64,000 nt of DNA from JAENVU01 sp963801105. GTDB lineage: Bacteria > Actinomycetota > Acidimicrobiia > IMCC26256 > JAENVU01. Shown in pieces: positions 1 to 9,265 of this stretch. A program made the position numbers and the translations under genes. Each line of letters opens with the position of its first letter. Position 1 is the first letter of the stretch. The DNA lies in NCBI GenBank assembly GCA_963801105.1, contig CAWDDH010000003.1, forward strand, positions 2,976,001-3,040,000, in the 5' to 3' direction. Below the pieces are notes generated by a model. The model was not told where the DNA came from. It was given only the letters and a program-made list of their open reading frames with translations, and searched no databases.

Positions 1-504
1 ATTGAAGTACCGCAACACGACCGTCTCGAGGTCGTACAGCTCGGCGAAGATCCGGGTGTACCAGTCCCCGGTGAGCTTGGTGACCGCATACGGCGAACGA
101 GGACGCAGCGGCGCCGACTCCGGGGTGGGCACCTGCTCGGCGCCGCCGTAGACACTGCTCGAGGATGCGAACACCACACGACGCACCCCCGCGTCGCGTC
201 CGAGTGTCAAAACGTTGAGGGTGCCGTCGACGTTCGCGGCGTTCGAGGCACGCGGATCCGCAACGGACCGGGCGACGGCGCCGAGCGCCCCGAGATGGAA
301 CACGACCTCGACGTCGGCGACGGCGCCCGCCACCACGGCCTCGTCGGCGACGGAGCCCTCGACGAGCTCCGCGGCCGGATTGAGGTTCTCGCGACGGCCG
401 GTTGCGAAGTCGTCGAGCACCCGCACGTCCTCCCCTCGGATGACCAGCGCATCGACGAGGTGGGACCCGATGAAACCGGCGCCGCCGGTGACGAGTGCTC
501 GCAT
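1..504 (-). CDS. NAD-dependent epimerase/dehydratase, 3' end beyond the window
   Basis: The reverse strand from the ATG at 504 reads without a stop to the window edge, giving 168 residues of an extended short-chain dehydrogenase. It opens with the nucleotide-binding motif TGGAGFIGSHL. It then shows DDFATGR after the second strand, FHLGA, the SSSSVYGG serine region and the catalytic YAVTK (Tyr-x3-Lys) motif. This order is that of UDP-glucose 4-epimerases and related sugar-nucleotide epimerases. The substrate cannot be read from the sequence. A TAGCGT box at 519-514 lies nine bases upstream of the ATG. The C-terminal half is missing because of the window edge, not because of a mutation. Confidence 0.9.
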   Translation of the reverse strand, partial: MRALVTGGAGFIGSHLVDALVIRGEDVRVLDDFATGRRENLNPAAELVEGSVADEAVVAGAVADVEVVFHLGALGAVARSVADPRASNAANVDGTLNVLTLGRDAGVRRVVFASSSSVYGGAEQVPTPESAPLRPRSPYAVTKLTGDWYTRIFAELYDLETVVLRYFN

Positions 505-598
505 GGGGAGGGGACGCTACCGCGCCCGCCACGCGCTCAAGACCACCCAACCGGCGGCCGATAGCCCCGCTGAGGGAACCGAGAGGACACCGCCGAGG

Positions 599-3016
599 AT
601 GATGGATCTCTACCCACGCGAGCTTCCGGGCCTGCTCCCGGATGCGGTGGTCGTGGTCGGATCCGATCTCGGCATCCAATGGGGGAATCCGGCCGCGGAG
701 CGCATGTTCGGCGTGACGCTCGAGGACGTGCACGACCTCTCGGCACTGGATCTCATCCACCCCGATGATGCCGAGCTCGTGTTCCTCGCCGTCGGCACCG
801 TGCAGGACAAGGTCGCGGGCACCCCGATCGAGATCCGGATCCGCGCCGCCGACGGTTGGCGACTCGTGGAGCTGACCGGCGCCCCGATCGGCAACGGTGC
901 GATCGCGGCGTGCATCCGCGACCTGACCCAGCGACGCCGCTACGAGGTCGCGCACGGCGAAGAGGCGCGCTTCCGCTCCCTCGTGCACAACGCCGGCGCC
1001 GTGACCATGCTGCTCGACGGCGACGGCACCATTCAGTCCGTGTCCGCCGCGATCACCCGCCTGACCGGCCTGGACCAGGAGGTGATCCTCGGGCGCCCCT
1101 TCGAGGACCTCCTCGACCCGCCCGACCGCGTGCTGCTCCGAGCCGCGCAGGCGGATGCGCTCCCCGGCGTCACCACCTCGGCCACGGTCACCATGGGTCC
1201 GCCAGACGCTGAGCGCGTCCCGATGGAGTTCACGATCGTGAACCTTCTCGACGACCCCACCGTCGGCGGGTACGTCCTGTCCGGTCACGACGTCAGCGAG
1301 CGGGTCGCGGCCGAGGAGGCCGTCCGCACGACGCTGTCGCTGATCGAGGCCACCCTCGACTCGACGGCCGACGGGATTCTCGTCGTCAGCCGCGAGGGCC
1401 GCATCACCAACTTCAACCGCCGGTTCGCGGAGATGTGGCACGTCCCGGAGCAGCTACTCGACGCGCGGGACGACGATGCGGTGCTCCGTTCCGTGGTCAG
1501 CCAGCTCGAGGATCCCGACGCGTTCCTCCGCAAGGTCGAGGACCTCTACGCGGACCTCGACGCCGAGAGCTACGACATGATCGCCTTCACGGACGGCCGG
1601 GTGTTCGAGCGCTTCTCGCGGCCGCAGCGCGTCGACGGCGAGGTGGTCGGGCGGGTCTGGAGCTTCCGGGACCTGACCGAGCGCAAGCGGCTCGAGGACG
1701 AGCTCGTCTACCGCGCGTTCCACGACCAGCTCACCGGACTCGCGAACAAGGCCCGGTTCTGCGATCGGCTCCAGCACGCGGCCGAACGGTCCCAACGCAC
1801 CGCCGAGGGCTTCGCCGTGCTCTTCTGCGACCTCGACAACTTCAAGACCGTCAACGACTCCCTGGGCCATGCCGCCGGAGATCGGCTCCTCGTCGTCGCC
1901 GCCGAGATGCTCGCTCGCTGCCTGCGCGCCGGCGACACCCCGGCCCGCCTCGGCGGCGACGAGTTCGCGGTGTTGCTCGAGCACGTCAACGACAATGACA
2001 GCGCGACCGCCGTCGCGGAGCGCATTCGCGACTCCTTCCGGCAGCCGATCCCCGTCGGCGGACGTGACGTGGTGACGACCGTGAGCATCGGCATCGCCTT
2101 CGGTTCGGCCAGCTCCACGAGTGAGCAGATCCTGCGCGACGCCGACGTCGCCATGTACCTCGCCAAGGCGCGCGGCAAGAACCGCTTCGAGCTGTTCGCG
2201 GCGGAGCACCACGAAGCCGCCGTCACCCGCGTCGAGCTCGAGGCGGACCTCCGGAACGCCCTGGGCCGCCAGGAGCTGACGCTCAACTACCAGCCGATCG
2301 TCGACTCCACGACGCAGGGGATCGTCGCCGTCGAGGCATTGATCCGGTGGGAGCACCCGACCCGTGGACTCCTGCGCCCGGACGCCTTCATCTCGATCGC
2401 GGAGGACGCGGGGCTCATGGACGACATCGGCCGCCAGATCCTCCTCGACGCCTGCGGCCAGACCGCCCGGTGGAACCGCGGCCCGGCACCGGACCTCGCC
2501 GTGAGCGTGAACGTGTCACCGCGCCAGCTCGTGGGCGACACCATCGTGGACGACGTGGAGGCCGCCCTCGCCGCCTCGGAGCTGGCACCGGCCTCGCTCA
2601 TCCTCGAGATCACCGAGACCGCGATGATGCTCGACACCACCACGGCGCGGCGCAATCTCGTCGCGCTCGACGCCCTCGGCGTGCGCCTCGCCCTCGACGA
2701 CTTCGGGACGGGCTACTCGTCGCTGACCTACCTCCAGCAGTTCCCGATCGACATCGTCAAGATCGACAAGTCCTTCATCGCGTCGATCGGGCAGAGCACG
2801 GGAGCGCTGTCGCTCGCGACCGCGATCATCCAGCTCACACGCTCGCTGGACCTCGTGCCGGTGGCCGAGGGCGTCGAGACCGGTGAGCAGCTGGACCGCC
2901 TCCGGGCGCTCGGATGTGATCTGGTCCAGGGCTTCCTGCTCCACCGGCCCATGCCTGTCGCCGAACTGACCGCCTTGCTCCAGGAGACCACCCTGGCGCA
3001 GCCGATCGCCTCCTGA
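599..3016 (+). CDS. PAS-PAS-PAS-GGDEF-EAL cyclic-di-GMP signalling protein
   Basis: This 805-residue protein carries three PAS-like sensor modules (roughly residues 8-110, 125-235 and 250-360), then a GGDEF diguanylate cyclase domain and an EAL phosphodiesterase domain. The cyclase motif GGDEF is intact at about 452-456. An inhibitory RxxD site (RAGD) lies five residues before it. The phosphodiesterase signature EAL is at 579-581 and DDFGTG at 700-705, so both activities look chemically possible. No membrane segment or signal peptide is visible, so it is probably cytoplasmic. The frame stays open upstream to 215, but similarity to the downstream paralogue starts at the double ATG at 599/602. 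It is followed by a close paralogue in the same orientation. Confidence 0.93.
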   Translation: MMDLYPRELPGLLPDAVVVVGSDLGIQWGNPAAERMFGVTLEDVHDLSALDLIHPDDAELVFLAVGTVQDKVAGTPIEIRIRAADGWRLVELTGAPIGNGAIAACIRDLTQRRRYEVAHGEEARFRSLVHNAGAVTMLLDGDGTIQSVSAAITRLTGLDQEVILGRPFEDLLDPPDRVLLRAAQADALPGVTTSATVTMGPPDAERVPMEFTIVNLLDDPTVGGYVLSGHDVSERVAAEEAVRTTLSLIEATLDSTADGILVVSREGRITNFNRRFAEMWHVPEQLLDARDDDAVLRSVVSQLEDPDAFLRKVEDLYADLDAESYDMIAFTDGRVFERFSRPQRVDGEVVGRVWSFRDLTERKRLEDELVYRAFHDQLTGLANKARFCDRLQHAAERSQRTAEGFAVLFCDLDNFKTVNDSLGHAAGDRLLVVAAEMLARCLRAGDTPARLGGDEFAVLLEHVNDNDSATAVAERIRDSFRQPIPVGGRDVVTTVSIGIAFGSASSTSEQILRDADVAMYLAKARGKNRFELFAAEHHEAAVTRVELEADLRNALGRQELTLNYQPIVDSTTQGIVAVEALIRWEHPTRGLLRPDAFISIAEDAGLMDDIGRQILLDACGQTARWNRGPAPDLAVSVNVSPRQLVGDTIVDDVEAALAASELAPASLILEITETAMMLDTTTARRNLVALDALGVRLALDDFGTGYSSLTYLQQFPIDIVKIDKSFIASIGQSTGALSLATAIIQLTRSLDLVPVAEGVETGEQLDRLRALGCDLVQGFLLHRPMPVAELTALLQETTLAQPIAS

Positions 3017-3029
3017 GCCCGTCCGGCAG

Positions 3030-3078
3030 GTCCCCTGGCTCCCAGGCCCCGGGGGGACAGCTCAAGCAGGGCTGAGCT
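3030..3078 (+). terminator. Two adjacent stem-loops between the GGDEF-EAL paralogues
   Basis: The 101-base gap between the two cyclic-di-GMP genes holds two inverted repeats. The first pairs GTCCCC at 3030-3035 with GGGGAC at 3053-3058 and contains an inner CTGG/CCAG pairing. The second pairs AGCTCA at 3059-3064 with TGAGCT at 3073-3078. No T-tract follows, so this is at best an atypical terminator or a leader structure of the second gene. I see no consensus of a known cyclic-di-GMP riboswitch. Confidence 0.35.
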
Positions 3079-3117
3079 CCCGACGATACGGACCTGTCGC
3101 TCACCCTGGCAGGACTC

Positions 3118-5539
3118 ATGGACACCGAACCGCTCGTCGAACTCTTGTGCGGCCTCCCCGACGCCGTGGCTCTCGTCGACGAGCACGCGATCGTCCGCTG
3201 GGCCAATGCCGCCATGGAGCGCGTCGTCGGCCACCCGGTCGACGAGCTCGTCGGGACGACCGCGACCGAGCTCGTGCACCCCGACGATCGGGAATGGGCG
3301 TTCCGCGCGCTCGGGGGCGTCGAAGCCGAGCCGGTTGGTGCCCCGATCGAGCTCCGCGTGCGCGCCCGTGACGGCTGGCGCCTGGCCGAGGTCGTCGGCG
3401 CACCCTTGGACGACGGCCGGCTGGCGATCTGTCTGCGCGACATCACCGAACGTCGGCACTACGACCTGGCGCGCGGAGACGACGCGCAGCTCCGCTCCCT
3501 CGTCCACAACGCGGGCGTGGTCGTCGTGCTCCTCGGACGCGACGGCACGGTCCGGTCCGTGTCGAGCACCGTCCTGGGACTCACCGGCCACGATCCCGAC
3601 ACCGTCGCTCGCGTCGGACTGACCCATCTCCTGGCCACCGACGAGGACCGCGCCCATCTCCGGCAGGCGCTGACCACCGCGGAACCGGGGGAGCCCAGCA
3701 CGGTCGTGGTGACGATGCAGACCCGTGATCCCGACCTGGTGCTGCCGGTCGAGGTTCGCGTCGCCGACCTCAGCGAGGACCCGACCGTGGAGGGCTTCGT
3801 GCTGACGCTCCAGGACGCGACCGAGCGGGTCGCGGCAGAGGCCGAACTCCGCCGTGCGCTGTCGCTGCTCCGCGCCACGCTCGACTCGACCGCCGACGGC
3901 GTGCTCGTCATGGACGAACAGGACCGGGTGACGAGCGTCAACCGGCGGTACCTGGACATGTGGCAGATCCCCGAGGGTCTCCGCGCGCACGGCGCGCGCG
4001 GCGAGGCGACCGAGTTCGTGCTCAGCGAGCTCATCGACCCCGACGCCTATCTGTCGGTCGTCCGGGAGATGAAGGACGCGCCCCACGAGCACAGCTCCGA
4101 CATCGTGGAGTTCAAGGACGGTCGGGTCTTCGAGCGCGTCTCGATCCCCCAGTTCGTCGACGGACGCATCGTCGGCCGTGTCTGGAGCTTCCGGGACCGC
4201 ACCGAGCAGAAGCGGCTCGAGTCCGAGCTCGTCTACCGAGCGTTCCACGATCAGCTCACCGGGCTCGCGAACAAGGAGCGCTTCTCGGAGCGGGTCCAGC
4301 ACACGGCAAGTCGGGCACGGCGGACGGCGGCCCGCTTCGCCGTGCTGTTCCTGGACCTCGACAACTTCAAGACCGTCAACGACAGCCTCGGCCACCACGC
4401 CGGGGACGAGCTCCTGCTCACTGCCTCCCGGATCCTGACCTCGTGCCTGCGCGACTCCGACACCGCGGCGCGCTTGGGCGGCGACGAGTTCGCGGTCCTG
4501 ATGGAGGACCTGGCCGACGAACGGGACGCACTGTTCGTGGCCGAGCGGATCCGCGACTGCTTCCGCGATTCCTTCCACATCGGGGAGCACCAGGTGTTCT
4601 CCACCGTCAGCATCGGGATCGCCTTCGGCGGCTCCGACTCGACCACCGAGCAGATCCTGCGCGACGCGGACCTCGCGATGTACGCGGCCAAAGCCCGCGG
4701 CAAGGATCGCTTCGAGACCTTCGAGACCCGCCAGCACGACGCGGCGGTCGTCCGGATCGAGGTCGAGGCCGAGCTGCGCCGGGCGGTGAGCCGGGACGAG
4801 TTCATCCTCTTCTACCAACCGATCGTCGCCGCCTCCTCCGCCGACATTGCCGCGGTCGAGGCGCTCGTGCGATGGGACCACCCGACCCGTGGGCTGCTCG
4901 CGCCGGCCACGTTCATCCCGCTCGCCGAGGACCTCGGCCTCATGGACCTGCTCGGTCGGCGGCTCCTCGAGCGCGCCTGCGTGGACGTCCAGGCCGTCAA
5001 CCAGGGCCCCCAGCCGCGACATCAGCGTCGCGGTGAACATCTCGGCCAATCAGCTCGCGGGCGGCTCGCTCGTCGCCGACGTCGCCGCCGCGATCGACGG
5101 TTCGGGCATCGAACCCATCCGCCTGATCATCGAGATCACCGAGACCGCCATGATGGGCGACACCGAGCAGGCGTTGGCCACGCTGGTCGGACTCAAGGAC
5201 CTCGGCGTGCGGATCGCGCTCGACGACTTCGGCACCGGCTATTCGTCCCTCGCCTTCCTCCAACAGCTCCCCATCGACATCGTCAAGATCGACAAGAGCT
5301 TCGTCCAGTGCCTCGACGACCCCGACGGGCCACCGTCGCTCGCTCCCGCGATCATCAAGCTGGCTCGCTCGATGGGCCTCGTCACCGTCGCCGAGGGCGT
5401 CGAGAGCCGCGCCCAGCTCGATGAGCTGCGCCGGCACCGGTGCGACCTCGTGCAGGGGTTCCTGCTCCACCGGCCCCGCACGGTGGACACCGTGACCCGG
5501 CTGCTCCACCACGGCGATCCCGAGGCCCTGGCGTCCTGA
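3118..5539 (+). CDS. PAS-GGDEF-EAL cyclic-di-GMP protein, frameshifted in the EAL domain
   Basis: This is a tandem paralogue of the preceding gene with the same order: three PAS-like modules, GGDEF (about residues 454-458, with an RDSD inhibitory site before it) and EAL (VEALVRW). The frame is lost in a run of five C at 5007-5011. Reading four C there restores NQGPSRDISVAVNIS, which aligns with the paralogue, and carries the frame through DDFGTGYSS to the stop at 5537-5539. As written, the product would lose the second half of the EAL domain, including DDFGTG. It would then keep cyclase activity only. One extra base, natural or from sequencing, explains the break. The ATG at 3118 aligns with the paralogue start. 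Confidence 0.85.
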
Positions 5540-5546
5540 CCCGTTG

Positions 5547-5562
5547 CTGACGCCGACGTCAG
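5547..5562. promoter_or_regulatory. Operator-like inverted repeat upstream of the hydroxyacid dehydrogenase
   Basis: CTGACGCCGACGTCAG has 7 of 8 base pairs matching around its centre. It differs by one base from the perfect palindrome at 55236-55251. It lies 21 bases before the ATG at 5584, just upstream of a GAGACT box at 5571-5576 that sits seven bases from that ATG. This is the placement expected of a repressor site. The regulator is unknown. Confidence 0.5.
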
Positions 5563-5583
5563 GCGCGTGCGAGACTGCGGCCG

Positions 5584-6567
5584 ATGGACCAGCCCAAAGC
5601 CCTCGTCACCGCGCCATTCCGGGGCCCCGGCCTCGAGCTCCTGACCTCCCTCTGTTCGGAGGTCGTTCTCGATCCCTGGATCGACCACCGGCCCCTGCGG
5701 CTCTACAACTCCGAGCAGCTCGCCGAACGCATCGTCGCCGAGGGGGCGACCCTCCTGGTGGTCGAGAGCGACAGCGTGAAGGGCCCGGTGCTCGACCTGC
5801 CCCTGGTGGCGATCGGCTCCTGCCGGGGCAACCCCACGAACGTGGACATCCCCGCCGCCACGGCGAAGGGCATCCCGGTGCTGCGGGCCCCCGGTCGCAA
5901 CGCCGATGCGGTGGCCGAGATCACGATCGGCCTGCTCTCCGCGGTGAACCGCGGGATCGTCCGGGCCGACATGGACGTTCGCGAGGGACAGGTCTGGCGC
6001 GACGGCACCATCCCGTACCAGCGCTTCCGCGCGTGGGAGCTCAACGGCCGGACCGCGGGCCTCGTCGGGCTGGGCGCGGTCGGCCGGGCCACGAAATGGC
6101 GCCTCGAGGGCCTCGGCATGCGCGTCATCACCTCCGACCCGTACGCGCCCGACGCCACCCACTCGCTCGACGCGCTCCTCGCGGAGGCGGACGTCGTCTC
6201 GATGCACGCCGCGGTGACCCCCGAGACCGAAGGCCTGATCGGCGCCGCGCAGTTCGCGGCCATGAAGGAGGGGGCCATCTTCGTCAACACCGCACGGGCC
6301 CAGCTCCACGACACCGACGCGCTCGTGATCGCCCTGCAGTCCGGCAAGCTGGCCGGCGCCGGCCTCGATCACTTCGTGGGTGAGCACCTGGACGTGGACC
6401 ACCCGCTGTGCTCGATGGGCAACGTGGTGCTCACCCCGCACATCGGCGGCGCGACCTGGAACACCGAGACCCGTCACTCGGAGTCCATCGCGAACGGGCT
6501 CGCCGCGCTCTTCGCCGGTGGGTCGGTCGACCACCTCGTGAACCCCGAAGTGCTGGACGCCCGGTGA
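5584..6567 (+). CDS. D-isomer-specific 2-hydroxyacid dehydrogenase
   Basis: The 327-residue product is a cytoplasmic NAD-dependent dehydrogenase of the phosphoglycerate/formate dehydrogenase superfamily. Its nucleotide-binding loop GLGAVG is at residues 162-167. The substrate-binding Arg is in NTAR (Arg238) and the catalytic His is in TPHIGG (His286). The usual acidic partner region reads GLDHFVGEH, which is less typical than the GLDVFExEP form, so the substrate may differ from glycerate. It overlaps the downstream aldolase gene by four bases (GTGA), so the two are probably translated together. Together they could interconvert a hydroxy acid or sugar acid and a smaller aldehyde, but no substrate can be assigned from sequence. 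Confidence 0.9.
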   Translation: MDQPKALVTAPFRGPGLELLTSLCSEVVLDPWIDHRPLRLYNSEQLAERIVAEGATLLVVESDSVKGPVLDLPLVAIGSCRGNPTNVDIPAATAKGIPVLRAPGRNADAVAEITIGLLSAVNRGIVRADMDVREGQVWRDGTIPYQRFRAWELNGRTAGLVGLGAVGRATKWRLEGLGMRVITSDPYAPDATHSLDALLAEADVVSMHAAVTPETEGLIGAAQFAAMKEGAIFVNTARAQLHDTDALVIALQSGKLAGAGLDHFVGEHLDVDHPLCSMGNVVLTPHIGGATWNTETRHSESIANGLAALFAGGSVDHLVNPEVLDAR

Positions 6568-7214
6568 GCGAGGCGGACGCCGTGAAGGAGCAACTGCTCT
6601 GGGCCGCGCAGGAGATGCTGCGCTCAGGGCTCGTCGAAGGCACCGCCGGGAACCTCGCGGCCCGGATGCCCGACGGCAACGTCGTGCTCACACCGAGCAG
6701 CCTCGACTACCTCGAGATGGGTCTCGACGATCTCGTCGTCTGCGACCCGGAGGGCACGGTGGTCGAGGGCCACCGGGGCCCCACGAGCGAGAAGCAGCTC
6801 CACCTCGCGGTGCTGAACGCGTACCCCGAGATCGGCGCCACCATGCACTGCCACGCCAAGCACGTGCAGATGTTCGCGATCACCCACCAGCCGATCCCGG
6901 CCGTCGTCGAGGAGTTCGACGTCTACGTGGGCGGCGACGTCGAGTGCTCCGAGTACCGGGAGACCGGCTCGCAGGAGCTCGCCGACGAGGTCGCCCGTCG
7001 CGTGGCCGACCGCGCCGCGGTGGTGATGGCCAACCACGGCTTGTTCGCGTGCGGCTCGACGCCGAAGGACGCCCTGCACGTCGCGGCGCTGGTCGAGCGC
7101 ACCGCCGAGGTCGTCTGGGGCTCGCGGGCGCTCGGGCCGATCATCGGCGTGCCACCGGAGATCGGCACGAAGTACGCGTCGTACTACCGCTACGGACGCA
7201 CCGGGAAGTTCTGA
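6564..7214 (+). CDS. Class II aldolase/adducin family protein
   Basis: This 216-residue protein has the class II (metal-dependent) aldolase layout of the L-fuculose- and L-ribulose-phosphate family. Visible features are a GTAGNL loop near the N-terminus, the candidate catalytic Glu76 in TSEKQ, the metal ligands His95 and His97 in MHCHAKH, and His158 in NHGLF. The GTG at 6564 was chosen because it overlaps the upstream TGA in a GTGA junction and the conserved domain starts directly after it. The open frame extending back to 6408 lies inside the dehydrogenase gene. The product would cleave or epimerise a phosphorylated sugar or hydroxy acid in the cytoplasm. Confidence 0.9.
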   Translation: MSEADAVKEQLLWAAQEMLRSGLVEGTAGNLAARMPDGNVVLTPSSLDYLEMGLDDLVVCDPEGTVVEGHRGPTSEKQLHLAVLNAYPEIGATMHCHAKHVQMFAITHQPIPAVVEEFDVYVGGDVECSEYRETGSQELADEVARRVADRAAVVMANHGLFACGSTPKDALHVAALVERTAEVVWGSRALGPIIGVPPEIGTKYASYYRYGRTGKF

Positions 7215-7223
7215 GCGGCTCGA

Positions 7224-7883
7224 TCAGACGCGGCGCGCGACCGTCAGGCCGTCGCCGAGTGGCAGCATCACGACTTCGACCCGGTCGTCCGCGGCCAGCC
7301 GGTCGTTGAAGGCACGAATCGCCTTCGTGGTGTCGTCCACGACGGCGGGATCGGCGACGGCGCCGCTCCAGAGCACGTTGTCCACGAGCAGGACGCCGCC
7401 GGGCCGCATCCGCGCCAGCAGCTCCTGGGCGTACTCGCCGTACATCGGCTTGTCGGCGTCGACGAACGCGAGGTCGATCGCCGGGTCGGCCGGCAGCGCC
7501 CGCAGCGTCTCGATCGCGGGCGCGATGCGCAGATCGATGCGGTCGTCGACGCCGGCTCGCGCCCAGGCGTCGCGTCCGATCGCCGTCCACTCCTCGCTCA
7601 CGTCACAGCACACCAGGCGACCGCCGGGAGCCAGCCCCCGTGCGATGCAGAGCGCGCTGTAGCCGGTGAACGTGCCGACCTCGACCGCGAAGCGCACGTC
7701 GAGCAGCCGCGTCAGGAGGGTCATGAACGCACCCTGCTCCGGCGCGATCTGCATGCCGCTCACATCGCCGAGCGCCGCCGTCCGGGCGATCAGCTCCCGC
7801 TGCACGGCGTCGGGCGGCGTGCCGTGATTCACGAGGTACTCGTGGATCGGCCCGCTCAGGAAGAACGACTTCGGATCGGCCAT
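7224..7883 (-). CDS. Class I SAM-dependent O-methyltransferase (caffeoyl-CoA type)
   Basis: The 219-residue protein fits the Methyltransf_3 family. The SAM motif VEVGTFTGYSAL is near residue 70, followed by CDVSEEW and a metal-binding loop DADK. The partner segment LLVDNVLWSGAV and the C-terminal end LPLGDGLTVA are also typical. These enzymes methylate catechol-like hydroxyls with a divalent metal, but the substrate is unknown here. The gene is convergent with the aldolase, with ten bases between the stops. A TAGGGT box at 7895-7890 lies six bases before the ATG, so its transcript is probably leaderless. Confidence 0.92.
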   Translation of the reverse strand: MADPKSFFLSGPIHEYLVNHGTPPDAVQRELIARTAALGDVSGMQIAPEQGAFMTLLTRLLDVRFAVEVGTFTGYSALCIARGLAPGGRLVCCDVSEEWTAIGRDAWARAGVDDRIDLRIAPAIETLRALPADPAIDLAFVDADKPMYGEYAQELLARMRPGGVLLVDNVLWSGAVADPAVVDDTTKAIRAFNDRLAADDRVEVVMLPLGDGLTVARRV

Positions 7884-7889
7884 CGGCGG

Positions 7890-7895
7890 ACCCTA
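7890..7895 (-). promoter_or_regulatory. -10 box of a probable leaderless promoter
   Basis: TAGGGT on the minus strand lies six bases before the ATG at 7883. The start codon would be at or next to the transcription start. The same arrangement recurs at many genes in this window. Confidence 0.45.
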
Positions 7896-7946
7896 CCCGC
7901 CCCCCGTGTTCGCAGACCCCCACGCGCCGGCCGCGAACGGGTCCGG

Positions 7947-9134
7947 TCAGGAGTGGGGACGGCGGCGCAACGCTTCGGCCGCGAGGACCTCGAGCGTGCC
8001 CCGCGCGGTGGCCGCCCACGTGAACTGCTCGGCGTGCGCCCGGGCGCCCACCGACAGCCGGGACCGCAGATCCGGGTCGACGATGACACGGTCCAGACCC
8101 CCGACCAGCTCGTCGGGCGTGTCCACGAGCAATCCGGAACGACCCTCGGCCACGGCGTCGGAATGGCCGGCGATGCGGGTGACGACCGCCGGCGTGCCGC
8201 AGGCCGCGGCCTCGGTCACCGTCATGCCCCAACCTTCCCGAGCGGACGCGCTGGCGAGCACCCACGCCCGCCGGTAGAGGTCGATCACCTCGTCGTCGGT
8301 GACGTGGCCGGCGAGGTGCAGCCATCGCTCGGCGCGCGCCTCGTGGATCTGGGTCTCGAGCTGCTCACGTCGGTAGCCCTCGCCGACGATCACCGCCTCG
8401 AGGTCGGGGTGGCGCGTGCGGAGCCGCACCAATGCCTCCACCAGGATCTCGAAGCGCTTCACGGGCACGAGCCGTCCGACGGCGACCACGAGCGGGGTCG
8501 GCGACAGGTCGCCGCCGGGCGAGAACCGTGGGTCGATGCCGGGCGGCACGACGTGGACCATCGACGGCTTGAAGTGCAGGTCGTCGACCAGCTCGTGCTT
8601 GGACGAGTCCGACAGGGTCACGATCGGCGTCCGCCGGTAGAACCTCGGCGCGATCGTCGATTCGAGCGTCCGGCCCACCGCCGCGAGCTTCGGCGGAAGC
8701 GTCATGTCCCACATGTCGGCGTGCACGTGGTGCAGCCAGGTCACGTGTGGCGTGCGGGCCCAGATCGGCGACATGAACGGCATCCCGTTCCAGATCTCGA
8801 CGAGACCGTCCTTCCCGCCGTGCCAGCCCATCATCTCGGAGAACGCGGCGCGGGGGAACACCATGTAGCGGCCCGCCTTGCGGATCACGCGGTACCCGTT
8901 GCGCCAGCTCAACTGCGGTTGCCCGGCGGCGTAGGAGGTCCGCATCGTGACCTCGATGCCGGCCTCGGCCCACAGGCGGGCGACCGTGGAGGCGTGGACC
9001 TCCGATCCCCCGGCCTCGGGGTCGTCGAGGTCACGCCAGGCGAGCATCGACACGCGCTGGAGCCCGGCCTCGGCGGCCAGGTCCCCCAGCTTCGCGATGT
9101 CCGCGGTCGTTGCCAGACCGTCGAGATCAGCCAC
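7947..9134 (-). CDS. GT4-type glycosyltransferase
   Basis: The 395-residue product has the two-domain GT-B layout of family 4 retaining glycosyltransferases. An N-terminal loop reads DPEAGGSEVH, and the middle segment VVPPGIDPRFSP leads into the donor domain (VVAVGRLVPVKRFEILVEAL). The donor-site signature is SAREGWGMTVTEAAACG, which contains the E-x7-E motif. It is probably cytoplasmic, adding a nucleotide-sugar-derived residue to a lipid or glycan acceptor. The GTG at 9134 is preceded by GGGGGA. A TAGAAT box at 9183-9178 could be its -10 element. It diverges from the methyltransferase at 9266 and begins the envelope-glycan region. Confidence 0.9.
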   Translation of the reverse strand: MADLDGLATTADIAKLGDLAAEAGLQRVSMLAWRDLDDPEAGGSEVHASTVARLWAEAGIEVTMRTSYAAGQPQLSWRNGYRVIRKAGRYMVFPRAAFSEMMGWHGGKDGLVEIWNGMPFMSPIWARTPHVTWLHHVHADMWDMTLPPKLAAVGRTLESTIAPRFYRRTPIVTLSDSSKHELVDDLHFKPSMVHVVPPGIDPRFSPGGDLSPTPLVVAVGRLVPVKRFEILVEALVRLRTRHPDLEAVIVGEGYRREQLETQIHEARAERWLHLAGHVTDDEVIDLYRRAWVLASASAREGWGMTVTEAAACGTPAVVTRIAGHSDAVAEGRSGLLVDTPDELVGGLDRVIVDPDLRSRLSVGARAHAEQFTWAATARGTLEVLAAEALRRRPHS

Positions 9135-9265
9135 GCTTGTCGTCCCCCACTGCGCCGCCCCGGCGGAGCGCCCGGATATTCTACGCCCCTCACGGGGCGA
9201 GCCGGACCCCGGCCGGCGCTGCCGGTCGACGGCCGCGCCCCCGCCGCCACCCCGAGGATGCCCAG

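Noticed and set aside
3017..3117. A possible cyclic-di-GMP riboswitch between the two signalling genes
   Set aside because: Stem-loops are present but no GEMM-type conserved bases, so I list only hairpins.
2728..5049. A 773-codon open frame on the minus strand opposite the GGDEF-EAL genes
   Set aside because: It is Asp/Val/Gly-rich, without family motifs, and lies antisense to clear conserved domains. Such frames are normal in high-GC genes.
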